A DNA stretch of 39,737 bases from Patulibacter sp. (GCF_030655195.1 NZ_JAURWA010000040.1:1-39737), one strand, 5' to 3'; positions 6,387 to 15,129 are shown, numbered from the stretch's first letter. The notes: generated by a model from the letters alone, not told the origin. Translations and numbers: made by a program.

Positions 6387-8504
6387 TCACCCCTTCGCGG
6401 CCGCCTTCTTCGCCTTCTTCGGCGCCTTGTAGGCGATGCGCTTCCACTTGGACCTGTTGCCGGCGACGTCGACGGCGCGGACCCAGCGGGCGTTCTTCGG
6501 CTTGACCTTGAACGAGCGGGTCTTCGCCAGCTTCAGGGTCCTGGCGCCCGTCGTGCTCTGGTTCCTGGCGTACTGGATCGTGCTGACGCCCGAGCCGCTG
6601 TCGGTCGCCGCGACCTTCGCCGTGGCGGTCCTCGCCGTCGTCCTGGCGTTGATCGTCGCGGTGGTCACCGTCGGCGCGGTGGTGTCGAGCAGGATGTCGT
6701 CGGTGAACGTCTGGTTCCCGTCGATCAGCGCGCCGACGAAGCGGACGTAGACGACCCGCGCCCGGCGTTCGCTCCCGCGGGCGTCGAGCGTCCACGCGTA
6801 GGTGTCGTTCGCGGCCACGGCGACCTGGGAGGAGGTGTCGAAGGAGCCGTCGTTGCTGATGACGACCGCGGTCGCACCGAGGGGCTCGCGGATCCGCAGC
6901 GAGACCGACGCGGTGTTCGTGGCCTCGGCGCCGCCGTTGATCGTCACGCCGACCCGCGTCGACGGGGTGGCCGGCGCGGCGGTCACGGCGACGCCGTCGC
7001 TCACGGCCGTGGCGGAGCCACCGGCGTTCGTGGCGGTGACGGCGAAGCTGATCGTCCTGCCCGCGTCCGCCGCGACCAGCGCGTAGGTGGTGCCGGTGGC
7101 GCCCGTGATCGCGGCCCCGTCGCGGCGCCACTGGTACGCGTAGCCCGTCGGGGTGTTGCTGAACGACCCCTGGGTGCCGGTCAGCGTGTTGCCCACGACC
7201 GTGGTGCCCTGGATGCCGGGACGCGCGGTGTTGACGGGCGCCGCCACCGGGGTGGTCGGCGTGGTCGGTGTCGTCGGCGCGGCCGCCGGGGTGACGGCCG
7301 CGCTGGTGGCGGAGCTCGAGCCGGCGCCGTTCGTGCCCGTCACGACACAGGTGATCGGCTGGCCGGCGTCGGCCGCCACGAGGGCGTACGAGGCGCCGGT
7401 GGCGACCGGCGTCCCGCCGCGGCGCCAGGCGTAGGTGAACGAGGGGGTGCCGGTCCAGGTGCCGGGGGCGCAGGTCAGGGTCTGTCCGACCGTGGCCGTC
7501 CCGGAGATCGTCGGGACCGCCGTGTTGGTCGGCGTCTGGGTCGCCGGGCCCCCGGAGGTCCCGGTCGCGGCCGCCGTCCAGATCGTCGAGCCGAACGACG
7601 TCAGCCGCTGGACCCGCGAGTTCCCGGAGTCGGCGATGAACAGATTGCCCGCCTTGTCGGTCCCGTCCTGGCCGGCGACGTCGAACGCCTGCACGTCGGT
7701 GACGAGCCCGGGCGAGCTGCCCGAGCCCGCGAGGTAGCGGAACTGGTTCCCGTCAGAGCCGTAGAGGCGGATGCCCTGGTTCGTCGTGTCGCCCACCGCG
7801 AGCACGCCGAACTCGTCGATGAAGAGGTCCGACGGGGTGTAGTCGTAGCTCCGCAGCGCGTCCGGGCCGACGCCGAGGTCGGTCGGGGCGTACGACGCGA
7901 CGGCCCTCGCGTCGGGCAGGGCGACGTACACGGCCCGCGTGTTCGTGGGGCCCGTGAGATACCGCGGGGACGCGATCCGCCCGGGGCGGGAGGTCGTCGT
8001 CGCGGTCTGCGTCACCGCGAGCGTCGACGGGTTGAGCTTCAGGACCTGGTTCGCGCACGGGTGGGCGACGTAGATCGCGACCGGGTCCGTGGAGGCGGCG
8101 CCGTCGACACGGACGTCGATGCCGCCGTACTTCGTGGCGTCGGGGGTCCCGTTCGTGCAGGCCGGCAGCTGCGTCCCGCGGACGAACTGCCCGCCCCGCG
8201 TGAACTCCTGGACGCGACGGTTGGTGTCCAGGACCCAGACGTGACCGTCGGCGCCCGCGGCGACCGCGACGCCGACCGCTCCGCCGAGCTGCCCCTCACC
8301 CGTGCCGGGCGAGCCCCAGGACGACAGCGCCGTCGTCGACCCGTCGACCGCGATGCGCTGGATGCCGCCCGTCAGCGGGTAGCCGACGTACGAGGTGCCG
8401 TCGGAGCCGGTGCCGATCGCCGATGGCCCGACCGCCAGGGCCGCGGGAGCGGCGAGCAGCAGGCCGAGGAGGGCCAGTGGGACGGCGAGGAGTCGTCGTG
8501 ACAT
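6387..8504 (-). CDS. Secreted NHL-like beta-propeller protein with two Ig-like repeats
   Basis: A 705-residue exported protein. A signal peptide occupies residues 1-24 (…AAPAALA|VGPS). Residues about 25-312 carry repeats of the NHL/SMP-30-like type (for example DGHVWVLDTNRRVQEF and GNLFIADSGNSRVQRL), which suggest a beta-propeller. Two Ig-like/bacterial surface repeats follow at about 328-406 and 424-508, sharing GTxTVGxTLT, the W-R-R and YALVAADAG segments; a Thr/Pro run (410-420) links them. Two further beta domains (about 518-607 and 608-690) end in a Lys/Ala-rich tail (KKAKKAAAKG) that could contact the cell wall. ATG 8504 follows AAGGA by about 8 nt. The likely role is a surface adhesin or scaffold; no catalytic residues are recognised. 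The two Ig repeats are similar enough to indicate an internal duplication. Confidence 0.8.
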   Translation of the reverse strand: MSRRLLAVPLALLGLLLAAPAALAVGPSAIGTGSDGTSYVGYPLTGGIQRIAVDGSTTALSSWGSPGTGEGQLGGAVGVAVAAGADGHVWVLDTNRRVQEFTRGGQFVRGTQLPACTNGTPDATKYGGIDVRVDGAASTDPVAIYVAHPCANQVLKLNPSTLAVTQTATTTSRPGRIASPRYLTGPTNTRAVYVALPDARAVASYAPTDLGVGPDALRSYDYTPSDLFIDEFGVLAVGDTTNQGIRLYGSDGNQFRYLAGSGSSPGLVTDVQAFDVAGQDGTDKAGNLFIADSGNSRVQRLTSFGSTIWTAAATGTSGGPATQTPTNTAVPTISGTATVGQTLTCAPGTWTGTPSFTYAWRRGGTPVATGASYALVAADAGQPITCVVTGTNGAGSSSATSAAVTPAAAPTTPTTPTTPVAAPVNTARPGIQGTTVVGNTLTGTQGSFSNTPTGYAYQWRRDGAAITGATGTTYALVAADAGRTISFAVTATNAGGSATAVSDGVAVTAAPATPSTRVGVTINGGAEATNTASVSLRIREPLGATAVVISNDGSFDTSSQVAVAANDTYAWTLDARGSERRARVVYVRFVGALIDGNQTFTDDILLDTTAPTVTTATINARTTARTATAKVAATDSGSGVSTIQYARNQSTTGARTLKLAKTRSFKVKPKNARWVRAVDVAGNRSKWKRIAYKAPKKAKKAAAKG

Positions 8505-8835
8505 CGGGGGGTCCTTGATCGGGGGTTCCGGCCCGATCGAGGGTGCCTGACCGGGGTAGGGGCACGCCGCTTGCGCCGCGCGCCTGCCGACCTTACGACG
8601 TACCCGTTGCGCCAAGCAACGACGCACCGGGGTGAGATCCACGTCGCCCGGGGTGATCGCGGAACGTCAGCCCCCGACCGGCGATCGGGGCGGCCTCCCC
8701 CGGGCCCGCTCCTCCGCGTCGAGCCCCGGGCCGTGCCCCGGCGGCCGGCCGAGGTGCTGCGCCGAACCTGCCCCGGCGACCGGCCTGCGCGCGCCGCCGA
8801 CCGCGCCCCGGCGGCCGGCGTGGGCGCGCCCTCGG
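8505..8835 (-). promoter_or_regulatory. 331-bp gene-free region with promoter for the 705-aa secreted protein
   Basis: On the reverse strand, TTGCTT (8614-8619) and TAAGGT (8590-8595) are 18 nt apart, a plausible sigma70-type promoter. The transcript would start near 8583 and have an ~80-nt leader with a Shine-Dalgarno sequence. CGTTGC-N5-GCAACG (8605-8621) overlaps the -35 and may be an operator. The remainder, 8641-8835, holds a 35-bp-periodic repeat and no gene. Confidence 0.5.
8735..8819. repeat. Three GCCCCGGCGGCCGGC copies at an exact 35-bp spacing
   Basis: Copies at 8735-8749 and 8805-8819 are identical over 15 bp. The middle copy (8770-8784) has one change (GACC for GGCC). The period is exactly 35 bp, but the filler between copies is not conserved. 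They lie just downstream of the leftward gene ending at 8836. Confidence 0.55.
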
Positions 8836-10059
8836 CTACTTGCCGCCGACGTGGTAGAGGTAGAGCCCGCCGCGCGAGCAGGAGAACGCGAGGTAGTTGT
8901 ACCGCGTGCTCACCCCGACGTCGGTGACGTCGCCCTGACCTGCCGGGCACTGCCCCTGGGGCACGTCGTACCCGCCGGTCTTGCCCGAGTCGAGCACCTG
9001 CACGATGAGGCAGGCGTTGGGCCCGTTGCCGAACGCGGTCGCGCTGCCGCCGCCGTTGATCGAGGTCGACGTCGCGGTGCGCCCGACGGCCTTCAGGCCC
9101 TTGGCCGACCGCGAGGCGATGATGCCGAACTTGTAGGCCGTCCCCCCGCGGTGGAACGAGACCGCCCGCACGAGCCCCTGCTGGCGCCCGCCACCCGGGA
9201 ACCCGCCGTCGGCCTGCGGGTCGCTGCCCTCGGTGACCTTCTTGCGCTTGCCCTTGGCGGTGATCGTGTAGATGGAGCCGTTCTGGCCGTAGGCCGCCTG
9301 GGCACCGTTCAGCGTCGTGGTCGGCGTGTTGAAGCCCGAGCCCGAGGCGAGCTTCTTGGCCTTGCCGCCCTTGACCACGAAGATGCCCTTGTCGGTCGTG
9401 ACGTAGAGGACCTTCGAGTCGCCGGAGATACCGACGCCCGTCGCCGTCTCGGGGACGTTCAGGCGCTTGATCCCGCCGCCCCCGGCGTTCGCGACGTAGG
9501 CGGAGACGCCGGTCGGGTTGCCGCCCGGCAGGTTCGTCGCCTTCGAGAGGAACGCCATCTTGGACGGGCCCTTGGCCGCGTCGCCCTTCCCGGTGAAGCC
9601 CGACATCGACGGATGCCAGGAGTCGCCGTTGGCCGGGCCGCCCGTGCCGGCGGAGATCACCGTCGTGCCGCCCCGGAGCCACGGCCCGCCGTCGTTGGCG
9701 ATCTGCCCGATGCGGGTCGAGACGAGGACGTTCTTGATGCCGGGCTGCGTGCCCGCGACGTTCGTGCCGGTGGACACGAACGCCAGGCGCTTGTTCTTGC
9801 GCCCGTCGAGCGAGAACTCGGGCTCGGTGATCTCGCCGCTCCCGGCGATCGTCTGCAGGTTCTGGCCGTACTTGCCGACCCACCCGTCGCTGACGTAGTT
9901 CGTCGCGCAGGACCCCGCGCGGGTGGTGGCCTGCTCGCCGGTCGCGGCGGAGGATGACGCGGCGGTGACGCCGGAGACGGTGATGAGCGCCCCGGCGCCC
10001 ACCGTGGCGGCCGCGACGCCGAGGCGGCGACCGAGGCCTGAAGTGCTGTGTGCCGACAT
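8836..10059 (-). CDS. Secreted WD40/TolB-like beta-propeller protein, function unknown
   Basis: A 407-residue exported protein. An N-terminal signal segment (about 13-40, AAATVGAGALITVSGVTAA) follows a short Ser/Arg-rich n-region. The mature part has strand-turn repeats such as LAFVSTGTN, MAFLSKATN and VLYVTTDKGIFVV, which resemble the PD40/TolB or WD40-like propellers of secreted actinobacterial proteins. It has four Cys residues (C51, one near 350, and two in the last 50 residues) that could form disulfides outside the cell. The start was set at ATG 10059: TACCCT (reverse strand 10067-10072) ends 7 nt before it, while the GTG 6 nt farther upstream would leave only 1 nt. An open frame continues far upstream without a stop, but that part overlaps the next gene on the opposite strand. 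No enzymatic motif is seen. Confidence 0.72.
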   Translation of the reverse strand: MSAHSTSGLGRRLGVAAATVGAGALITVSGVTAASSSAATGEQATTRAGSCATNYVSDGWVGKYGQNLQTIAGSGEITEPEFSLDGRKNKRLAFVSTGTNVAGTQPGIKNVLVSTRIGQIANDGGPWLRGGTTVISAGTGGPANGDSWHPSMSGFTGKGDAAKGPSKMAFLSKATNLPGGNPTGVSAYVANAGGGGIKRLNVPETATGVGISGDSKVLYVTTDKGIFVVKGGKAKKLASGSGFNTPTTTLNGAQAAYGQNGSIYTITAKGKRKKVTEGSDPQADGGFPGGGRQQGLVRAVSFHRGGTAYKFGIIASRSAKGLKAVGRTATSTSINGGGSATAFGNGPNACLIVQVLDSGKTGGYDVPQGQCPAGQGDVTDVGVSTRYNYLAFSCSRGGLYLYHVGGK

Positions 10060-10238
10060 GCGCACGAGGGTAACGGCCTTCGCGGTTCCGTGCGCCAATT
10101 CTGCCCTCCCACCATCGGGGGAGCCTTGGGGCACCGATCGGCGTAGGCGCCTCGCCTGCGGTGACGACGCGCTCCCCGCCGGGCGACGACCGCGCCGGGA
10201 GACCGCGCCCGCGTCGCGTCCCCGGTCGGCCGCGGCCC

Positions 10239-10272
10239 CGTCGTGCACCGCCCGCGCGAGCGGTGCACGACG
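10239..10272. promoter_or_regulatory. 12-bp perfect inverted repeat over the -35 region of the GT-PHP gene
   Basis: CGTCGTGCACCG (10239-10250) and CGGTGCACGACG (10261-10272) are separated by 10 nt. The -10 TATGCT is at 10285-10290 and GTG starts at 10297, so the repeat covers the expected -35 position. For a leaderless gene this cannot be an mRNA leader hairpin. A dimeric regulator site is the best explanation. Confidence 0.6.
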
Positions 10273-10296
10273 CGACCCCTGGCCTATGCTCCGGGG

Positions 10297-12378
10297 GTGT
10301 CCGCAGCCGAATCGCTGGCGATCGCCCAGGTCACGCCGTACCCGCTGGAGGCCGACCACCCGGTCACCGCGCACGTCCTGCGCCTGGCGGACGAGCTCAG
10401 CGCGCTCGGCCACCGCGTCGTCGTCCTGACCGCGTCGCGGGACCACGCCCGCGTCGCCGAGACCCGACGCCGGCTGAAGTCGGAGGCCGCGCTGCTCCTG
10501 CCCGAGGCCGGGGCGGATCCCGTCGTCCTCACGGTGGGCGAGGCGCTCCCCGCCATCCCCGGCGTCGATCGTGCGCCCGCCCTGGCGGTCGACGCCGCGC
10601 GGACCGTCGACGACGCCCTCTCGCAGATCCCCTTCGACCTCGTCCACGTCCACGAGCCGTTCGGCCCGTCGGTCTGCAGCGCCGCGCTGCGGCACAGCCG
10701 GGCGCTGAACGTCGGCACCTTCCACCTCCCCGCCGAGCGCTTCATCGCGGGGATGGGCGCGGGGGCCTCGGGCTCCGGGGGCGGCAGCGACCTGCTCCGC
10801 AAGCGCTCCGGCCGGCTGCTCGGGCGGCTCGACGACCGGCTGGCGACGAGTGCCGCGACCGCCGCGCTCGTCGCCCGCTCGTTCCCGATCGGCCGCGGCT
10901 ACGCCCCGCGCGTCCCCCCGCCCCCCTACGCCGGCCTGGCCGCCGACGAGGTCCCCGACGGCGTCGCGCTCCCGGGCACGAGCGCCCCGGACGACGCGGA
11001 GGGCCACGACCCGGCGGACCGCGACGCGCCGGGTGCGCCCGGTACCGACGCCCCGGCGGCCGCCCCGTCGACCGCCCTCGCGGCCCGACGCCCCGTCCAC
11101 ATCGTGCTGCCGCTGGACGAGGAGCGTGCCGCGCGCCGCACGGCGATGCGGGCCCTCCGTCGCCTGGGAACCGACCTGGACTGGCGCGCCACCGTGGTCG
11201 TGGCCGACGACGACGTCGTGCCCGTCGGCGCCGGCAACCTCGGGGCCGGCGTCCGGGACCGCGTCGCGTTCGTGCCCTCCCCCGTCCTGCCCGCGGACGC
11301 CGACGTCGTGGTCCTGGCGTCCTCGGGGACCCGGCCCGCGCCCCACGTCCTCGTCGAGGCGCTCCAGAACGGCACGGTGCCGGTGGCCAGCCGGATCGAC
11401 GTCCACGACGAGCTGACCGACGGCGGCGTGCGCGGCCCGCTGTTCGAGCCCGGCGACGTCGACGTGCTCGTGCAGCAGCTCGAGCGGCTGATCGAGCGCC
11501 CCGAGGCGCTGGCGCGGTTCCGCGACGCGGCCCGCGAGGACCCGCTGACGGAGCCGGACTGGGACGCCTACACCGCGTGGGTGGTCGACCGCTACGACGC
11601 GCTCCTCGCCCGCCGTCACGACCGCGGCCGCTTCGACCCCGCCGTCGTCGCCCGGCTCCGCGAGCGGCCGCTGATCGACGTCGACCTGCACATGCACACG
11701 GACCACTCCGGCGACTGCGCCACGCCGGTCGAGGTGCTGCTGGACGCCGCGCGCAAACAGGGCCTCGGCGCGATCGCCGTGACGGACCACAACGAGGTCT
11801 CCGGCGCCCACGAGGCCGCCCTGAAGGCCGCGGAGTACGGCGTGAAGATCATCATCGGCGAGGAGGTCAAGACCGCCGACCAGGGCGAGGTCATCGGCCT
11901 CTTCATCGACGAGAAGATCCCCAAGGGCGTGACCCTGCAGGAGGCGATCGCCGACATCCGGCGGCAGGGTGGCCTGGTCTACGTGCCGCACCCGTTCGAC
12001 CGCATGCACTCCGTGCCCGACTACGAGCACATGCTCGACATCGTCCACGAGATCGACGCGGTCGAGGTCTTCAACCCGCGCGTGGCGATCGCCTCGTTCA
12101 ACGAGGAGGCCGCCCGGTTCGCCGCGAAGTACCGGATGGTCGCCGGCGCGGGATCCGACAGCCACGTCGCCCAGGGCCTGGGGTCGGTGCGCCTGCGGAT
12201 GCGCGACTTCGACGGGCCCGAGGAGTTCCTCGCCTCGCTCGCCGACGCGGAGATCCGCACGAAGTCCGGGACGCTCGTCTACGTCCAGGCGCTGAAGTTC
12301 CTCGAGACCGTCGCCACCCCGGCGCCGGCCCGGCGGCTGGTCCGCGAGCGGCGCGTGCGCCGCGCCACGCGCGGCTGA
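10297..12378 (+). CDS. Glycosyltransferase-like (GT-B) / PHP-domain phosphoesterase fusion
   Basis: A 693-residue cytosolic two-part protein. Residues 1-220 resemble the N-terminal half of GT4 glycosyltransferases (AQVTPYPLEADHPVTAHVLRLADEL; later DLVHVHEPFGP). An Ala/Pro/Asp-rich linker (about 220-265) and a GT-B C-terminal half (about 265-440) follow, ending in the donor-site remnant VLVEALQNGTVPVAS; the first Glu of the usual EX7E motif is not evident. Residues about 459-690 are a PHP metal-dependent phosphoesterase: H465-M-H467, T-D497-H498-N, a Glu near 516, P-H565-P and S-D621-S-H623 are the expected metal ligands. The start GTG 10297 is 6 nt after TATGCT. The next gene begins 4 nt after its stop, so the two are coupled. 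A glycosyltransferase half with a degraded active site beside an intact PHP site suggests the phosphoesterase is the active part, but this is inference. Confidence 0.82.
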   Translation: MSAAESLAIAQVTPYPLEADHPVTAHVLRLADELSALGHRVVVLTASRDHARVAETRRRLKSEAALLLPEAGADPVVLTVGEALPAIPGVDRAPALAVDAARTVDDALSQIPFDLVHVHEPFGPSVCSAALRHSRALNVGTFHLPAERFIAGMGAGASGSGGGSDLLRKRSGRLLGRLDDRLATSAATAALVARSFPIGRGYAPRVPPPPYAGLAADEVPDGVALPGTSAPDDAEGHDPADRDAPGAPGTDAPAAAPSTALAARRPVHIVLPLDEERAARRTAMRALRRLGTDLDWRATVVVADDDVVPVGAGNLGAGVRDRVAFVPSPVLPADADVVVLASSGTRPAPHVLVEALQNGTVPVASRIDVHDELTDGGVRGPLFEPGDVDVLVQQLERLIERPEALARFRDAAREDPLTEPDWDAYTAWVVDRYDALLARRHDRGRFDPAVVARLRERPLIDVDLHMHTDHSGDCATPVEVLLDAARKQGLGAIAVTDHNEVSGAHEAALKAAEYGVKIIIGEEVKTADQGEVIGLFIDEKIPKGVTLQEAIADIRRQGGLVYVPHPFDRMHSVPDYEHMLDIVHEIDAVEVFNPRVAIASFNEEAARFAAKYRMVAGAGSDSHVAQGLGSVRLRMRDFDGPEEFLASLADAEIRTKSGTLVYVQALKFLETVATPAPARRLVRERRVRRATRG

Positions 12379-12382
12379 CCGG

Positions 12383-14110
12383 GTGCGGAGACGCCCGCCT
12401 CCGCCGTGGGCGCTGACCGCGCTGGCGGCGCTCGTCTACGCGCTGTCCGCCCCGCCGACGACCGACCTCGCCGCCCAGTCCCACCGGGTGGCCGTCGCCC
12501 GCGACGGCGTCTGGCTGTTCGACCTCTCCTGGTTCGGCGGCCACCACCTGCCCGGCTACAGCGTGCTGATGCCGCTCCTGGGCCTGGTGCTGGGGCCGGC
12601 CGTGATCACGGCGCTGGCGGCGGTCGCGGCGGCGTGGGCCTTCGACCGGCTCGCGAGGTCGACCTGGCCGGGCCGCGGCGGCACCGTCGCCGCCTGGTGG
12701 TTCGCCGCGGGCGTCGGCGGGCTGCAGTTCACGGGCCGGACGACCTTCGTCCTGGGGACCGCGGTGGCGCTCGGGACGCTCCTCGTCGCGCGTCGGCGGG
12801 CGGACGCGGGCGCCGGAACGCCGACGGACGCGGCCGCCGGCGGCTGGCACGATCCGGCGCCGCCGGACCTCACCTCGCACCGAGCCACCTCGACCCGCCG
12901 CGCCGTCGTCGGCGCGATCGGGGCCGCCCTCACCGCGCTGGCCAGCCCCGTCGCAGCGCTGTTCCTGGCGATGGTCGCCGGCGCGTGGTGGCTCGGAGGC
13001 CTGCGCCGGAGCGGCGGCGACGGACGGGACCCGATCGTCCCCCTGGTCGTCGCGGTCGCCGCGCTGGGCGCCGCGGCCGTCCTCTCCGCCGCCTTCCCGA
13101 CCGGCGGTTCCGAGCCGTTCGTCGCCTCGGCGCTGTGGCCGGCGGTCGTGGTGCTCGCGGTCGTGCTCGTCGTCCTGCCTCGCGAGCACCGGACCCTGCG
13201 CATCGGGGTGGCGCTGTACCTCGTCGGCGTGCTGCTGGCGGGGGCGCTGCCCACGCCGATGGGCGGCAACGCCACGCGCCTGGCCGCGCTGGCCGGCGGG
13301 CCGGTGGTCGCCGCCGCGCTCTGGGGTCGTCGCCCGCTCGCCCTCGCGCTCCTGGCCCTGCCGCTGCTGTGGTGGCAGTGGTACCCGCCGGTCCGCGACG
13401 CGACCCAGGCCTGGGGCGACCGCAGCGCCCGCGCGTCCTATTGGGCGCCCGTGCAGGCCGACCTCGCCCGGCGGGTCGCCGCGTCGCCGGGCCGCGTCGA
13501 GGTCGTCCCGACCGCCCGTCGCGGCGAGGCGCGCTGGATCACCCCGGCGGTCCCGCTCGCGCGCGGATGGATCCGGCAGCTCGACCGCGACCGGTCGCCG
13601 CTCTTCTACGACGACCTGGACGGCCCGCCGACCGCGAGGTCCTACGGCGCATGGCTGCGCGACGAGGCCGTCTCGTGGGTGGTCCTGACCGACGCGACGC
13701 TCGACGGCGCGTCGGAGGACGAGGCCGCGCTCCTGCGGGGCGGGCGCGTGCCGGGGCTCGTCCGCGCCGGGGGCGGCCCGCACTGGACCGTGTGGCGCGT
13801 GGTCCGCCCGACGGCCCTGGCGACCTGGGCCGCCGGGGACGCCGGCGACGCCGGGGCGGGGGCCGTCGGAGCACCGCGCGTCGTCCGGACCGGCCCCGGA
13901 TCCATGACCGTCGACGTTCCCCGATCGGGTCTCGTGGACCTGCGGATCCGGTGGAGCCCGTACCTGCGCGCCAGGGGCGGGGACGCGTGCCTGACCCGCG
14001 GCCGGGGCGGCTGGACGCTCATGCGGGTCGCGGGACGCGATACGGTTGCGGTGGACGCCGCACCCGCGGCGCCGTGGCGCCGACCCGGCCCGGAGGACTG
14101 CGAGCCGTAG
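12383..14110 (+). CDS. Large multi-pass membrane protein, function unknown
   Basis: I do not recognise a specific family. The 575-residue product has about 10-12 hydrophobic segments (from WALTALAALVYAL at the N-terminus to LALALLALPLLWW near 330) and a soluble C-terminal region of about 230 residues. An early extracytoplasmic stretch (AVARDGVWLFDLSWFGGHHLPGYS) resembles the first loop of GT-C-fold or O-antigen-ligase-like membrane proteins. Together with its position beside a glycosyltransferase gene, this allows an envelope-polysaccharide role, which stays speculative. GTG 12383 lies 4 nt after the preceding stop codon, so translation is probably coupled to the GT-PHP gene. The PAP2-family gene follows 41 bp downstream. 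Cys residues occur only in the extreme C-terminal part. Confidence 0.7.
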   Translation: MRRRPPPPWALTALAALVYALSAPPTTDLAAQSHRVAVARDGVWLFDLSWFGGHHLPGYSVLMPLLGLVLGPAVITALAAVAAAWAFDRLARSTWPGRGGTVAAWWFAAGVGGLQFTGRTTFVLGTAVALGTLLVARRRADAGAGTPTDAAAGGWHDPAPPDLTSHRATSTRRAVVGAIGAALTALASPVAALFLAMVAGAWWLGGLRRSGGDGRDPIVPLVVAVAALGAAAVLSAAFPTGGSEPFVASALWPAVVVLAVVLVVLPREHRTLRIGVALYLVGVLLAGALPTPMGGNATRLAALAGGPVVAAALWGRRPLALALLALPLLWWQWYPPVRDATQAWGDRSARASYWAPVQADLARRVAASPGRVEVVPTARRGEARWITPAVPLARGWIRQLDRDRSPLFYDDLDGPPTARSYGAWLRDEAVSWVVLTDATLDGASEDEAALLRGGRVPGLVRAGGGPHWTVWRVVRPTALATWAAGDAGDAGAGAVGAPRVVRTGPGSMTVDVPRSGLVDLRIRWSPYLRARGGDACLTRGRGGWTLMRVAGRDTVAVDAAPAAPWRRPGPEDCEP

Positions 14111-14151
14111 TCCCCGCGGAGGGATCCGTCGCCCGCGACCGGTCCCGCCAG

Positions 14152-14946
14152 ATGCCAGCCTTCCTCACCCGCCCCCGCCGACTGCTGCCCAACGGGCCGA
14201 TCGACGCGGTCCTCCAGCTGCTCGTCGTGGTCGTGGCGTACACGCTGTACCAGAACACCCGAGGGCTGATCAACGACCAGCTCGGCGCGAGCCAGGCGTT
14301 CGCCAACGCGGACTGGATCGTCTCGACGGAGCGCCTCCTGCACCTCGACATGGAGGGCGGCATCCAGTCGTTCGCGCGCAGCGTGCCGTACCTCTCCGAC
14401 GCGTCGAGCCTGATGTACCTGAACGCCCAGTTCTCGGTGACGTTCGGGGCGATGATCTACATCTACCTCCGCCACAACGAGGCGTTCGGGTTCGTCCGCA
14501 ACATGTTCATCGGTGCGTGGGCGCTGGCGCTCGTCGGCTACGTCCTGCTGCCGACGGCCCCGCCGCGCCTGGTGCCGGGCCTGGGCATCCACGACGCGGT
14601 CGCCGAGATGACGAAGGTCGACCCGGCGGACCAGACCTCGACGGTCTCCAAGCTCTTCAACCCGTACGCCGCGGTGCCGTCGATGCACGTCGGCTTCTCG
14701 CTGATGATCGGCATCCCGCTCGCGAAGCTCTCCAAGCACCGCGCCACGAAGGTCTTCTGGGGGCTCTATCCCCTCGTGGTCCTGTTCGTCGTGATGGCCA
14801 CGGGCAACCACTTCTTCCTCGACGGCGTCTTCGGCGCGCTGGCGGTCGGGATCTCCGCCCTGGTCGCCCGCCGGCTCGGACAGCTGCGCCCCCACGCCTG
14901 GAAGTTCGGCACCCGCCGGCCGGTGCCGGAGGGCGCGGCCTCCTAG
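14152..14946 (+). CDS. PAP2_3/Aur1-like membrane phosphotransferase or phosphatase
   Basis: A 264-residue protein with about six membrane helices. The PAP2 active-site pattern is present: S177-M-H179 in the context AVPSMHVGFS, and H220-x3-D224 in ATGNHFFLDGVFG. The LPTAPPRL segment (about 133-140) before a short loop is typical of the Aur1/Ipt1-like PAP2_3 branch, whose eukaryotic members move phosphoinositol head groups between lipids. With ino1 and a PIP-synthase-like gene in the same window, an inositol-lipid substrate is attractive but unproven; a plain lipid phosphatase is the alternative. ATG 14152 was chosen as the only sensible start. GGAGGG at 14118-14123 is 28 nt upstream, too far to act as a normal Shine-Dalgarno sequence. 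It probably belongs to the operon beginning at 10297. Confidence 0.82.
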   Translation: MPAFLTRPRRLLPNGPIDAVLQLLVVVVAYTLYQNTRGLINDQLGASQAFANADWIVSTERLLHLDMEGGIQSFARSVPYLSDASSLMYLNAQFSVTFGAMIYIYLRHNEAFGFVRNMFIGAWALALVGYVLLPTAPPRLVPGLGIHDAVAEMTKVDPADQTSTVSKLFNPYAAVPSMHVGFSLMIGIPLAKLSKHRATKVFWGLYPLVVLFVVMATGNHFFLDGVFGALAVGISALVARRLGQLRPHAWKFGTRRPVPEGAAS

Positions 14947-14949
14947 ACG

Positions 14950-14970
14950 GGCCCGCGGGGCCCGCGGGCC
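14950..14970 (+). terminator. GC-rich hairpin directly after the PAP2 gene
   Basis: GGCCCGCGGG (14950-14959) and CCCGCGGGCC (14961-14970) form a 10-bp stem with a 1-nt centre, 3 nt after the stop codon at 14946. There is no T run. It probably ends the operon that starts at 10297. Confidence 0.55.
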
Positions 14971-15049
14971 GGTCCTCCGGGGCCGGGGCGCGGGCCAGGA
15001 TCCTGCGCGCGATCCGCCGCCCGCCCGCGAACTCCTCCCCCGCGCGGCG

Positions 15050-15068
15050 TGCAGCACGACTTGCTGCA
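15050..15068. promoter_or_regulatory. Inverted repeat TGCAGCA-N5-TGCTGCA upstream of the UDG-like gene
   Basis: Arms are 15050-15056 and 15062-15068, about 60 bp before ATG 15130. The following bases contain another GCTGCAA. Operator function is only inferred; no clear -10 could be placed for this gene. Confidence 0.35.
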
Positions 15069-15129
15069 TCCGGCAACGGGCGCTGCAACCGCGAGGACGC
15101 CGCGCCGCCGCGGGCAATCACCACGCCAG

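Noticed and set aside
8505..8835. Riboswitch in the leader of the 705-aa secreted protein
   Set aside because: I compared the leader with c-di-GMP and c-di-AMP riboswitch landmarks and found no matching core.
8836..12165. Open frame reading on through the start of the 407-aa propeller gene for 1109 codons
   Set aside because: The extra N-terminal 700 codons lie antisense to the GT-PHP gene; the TACCCT-ATG spacing at 10059 marks the true start.
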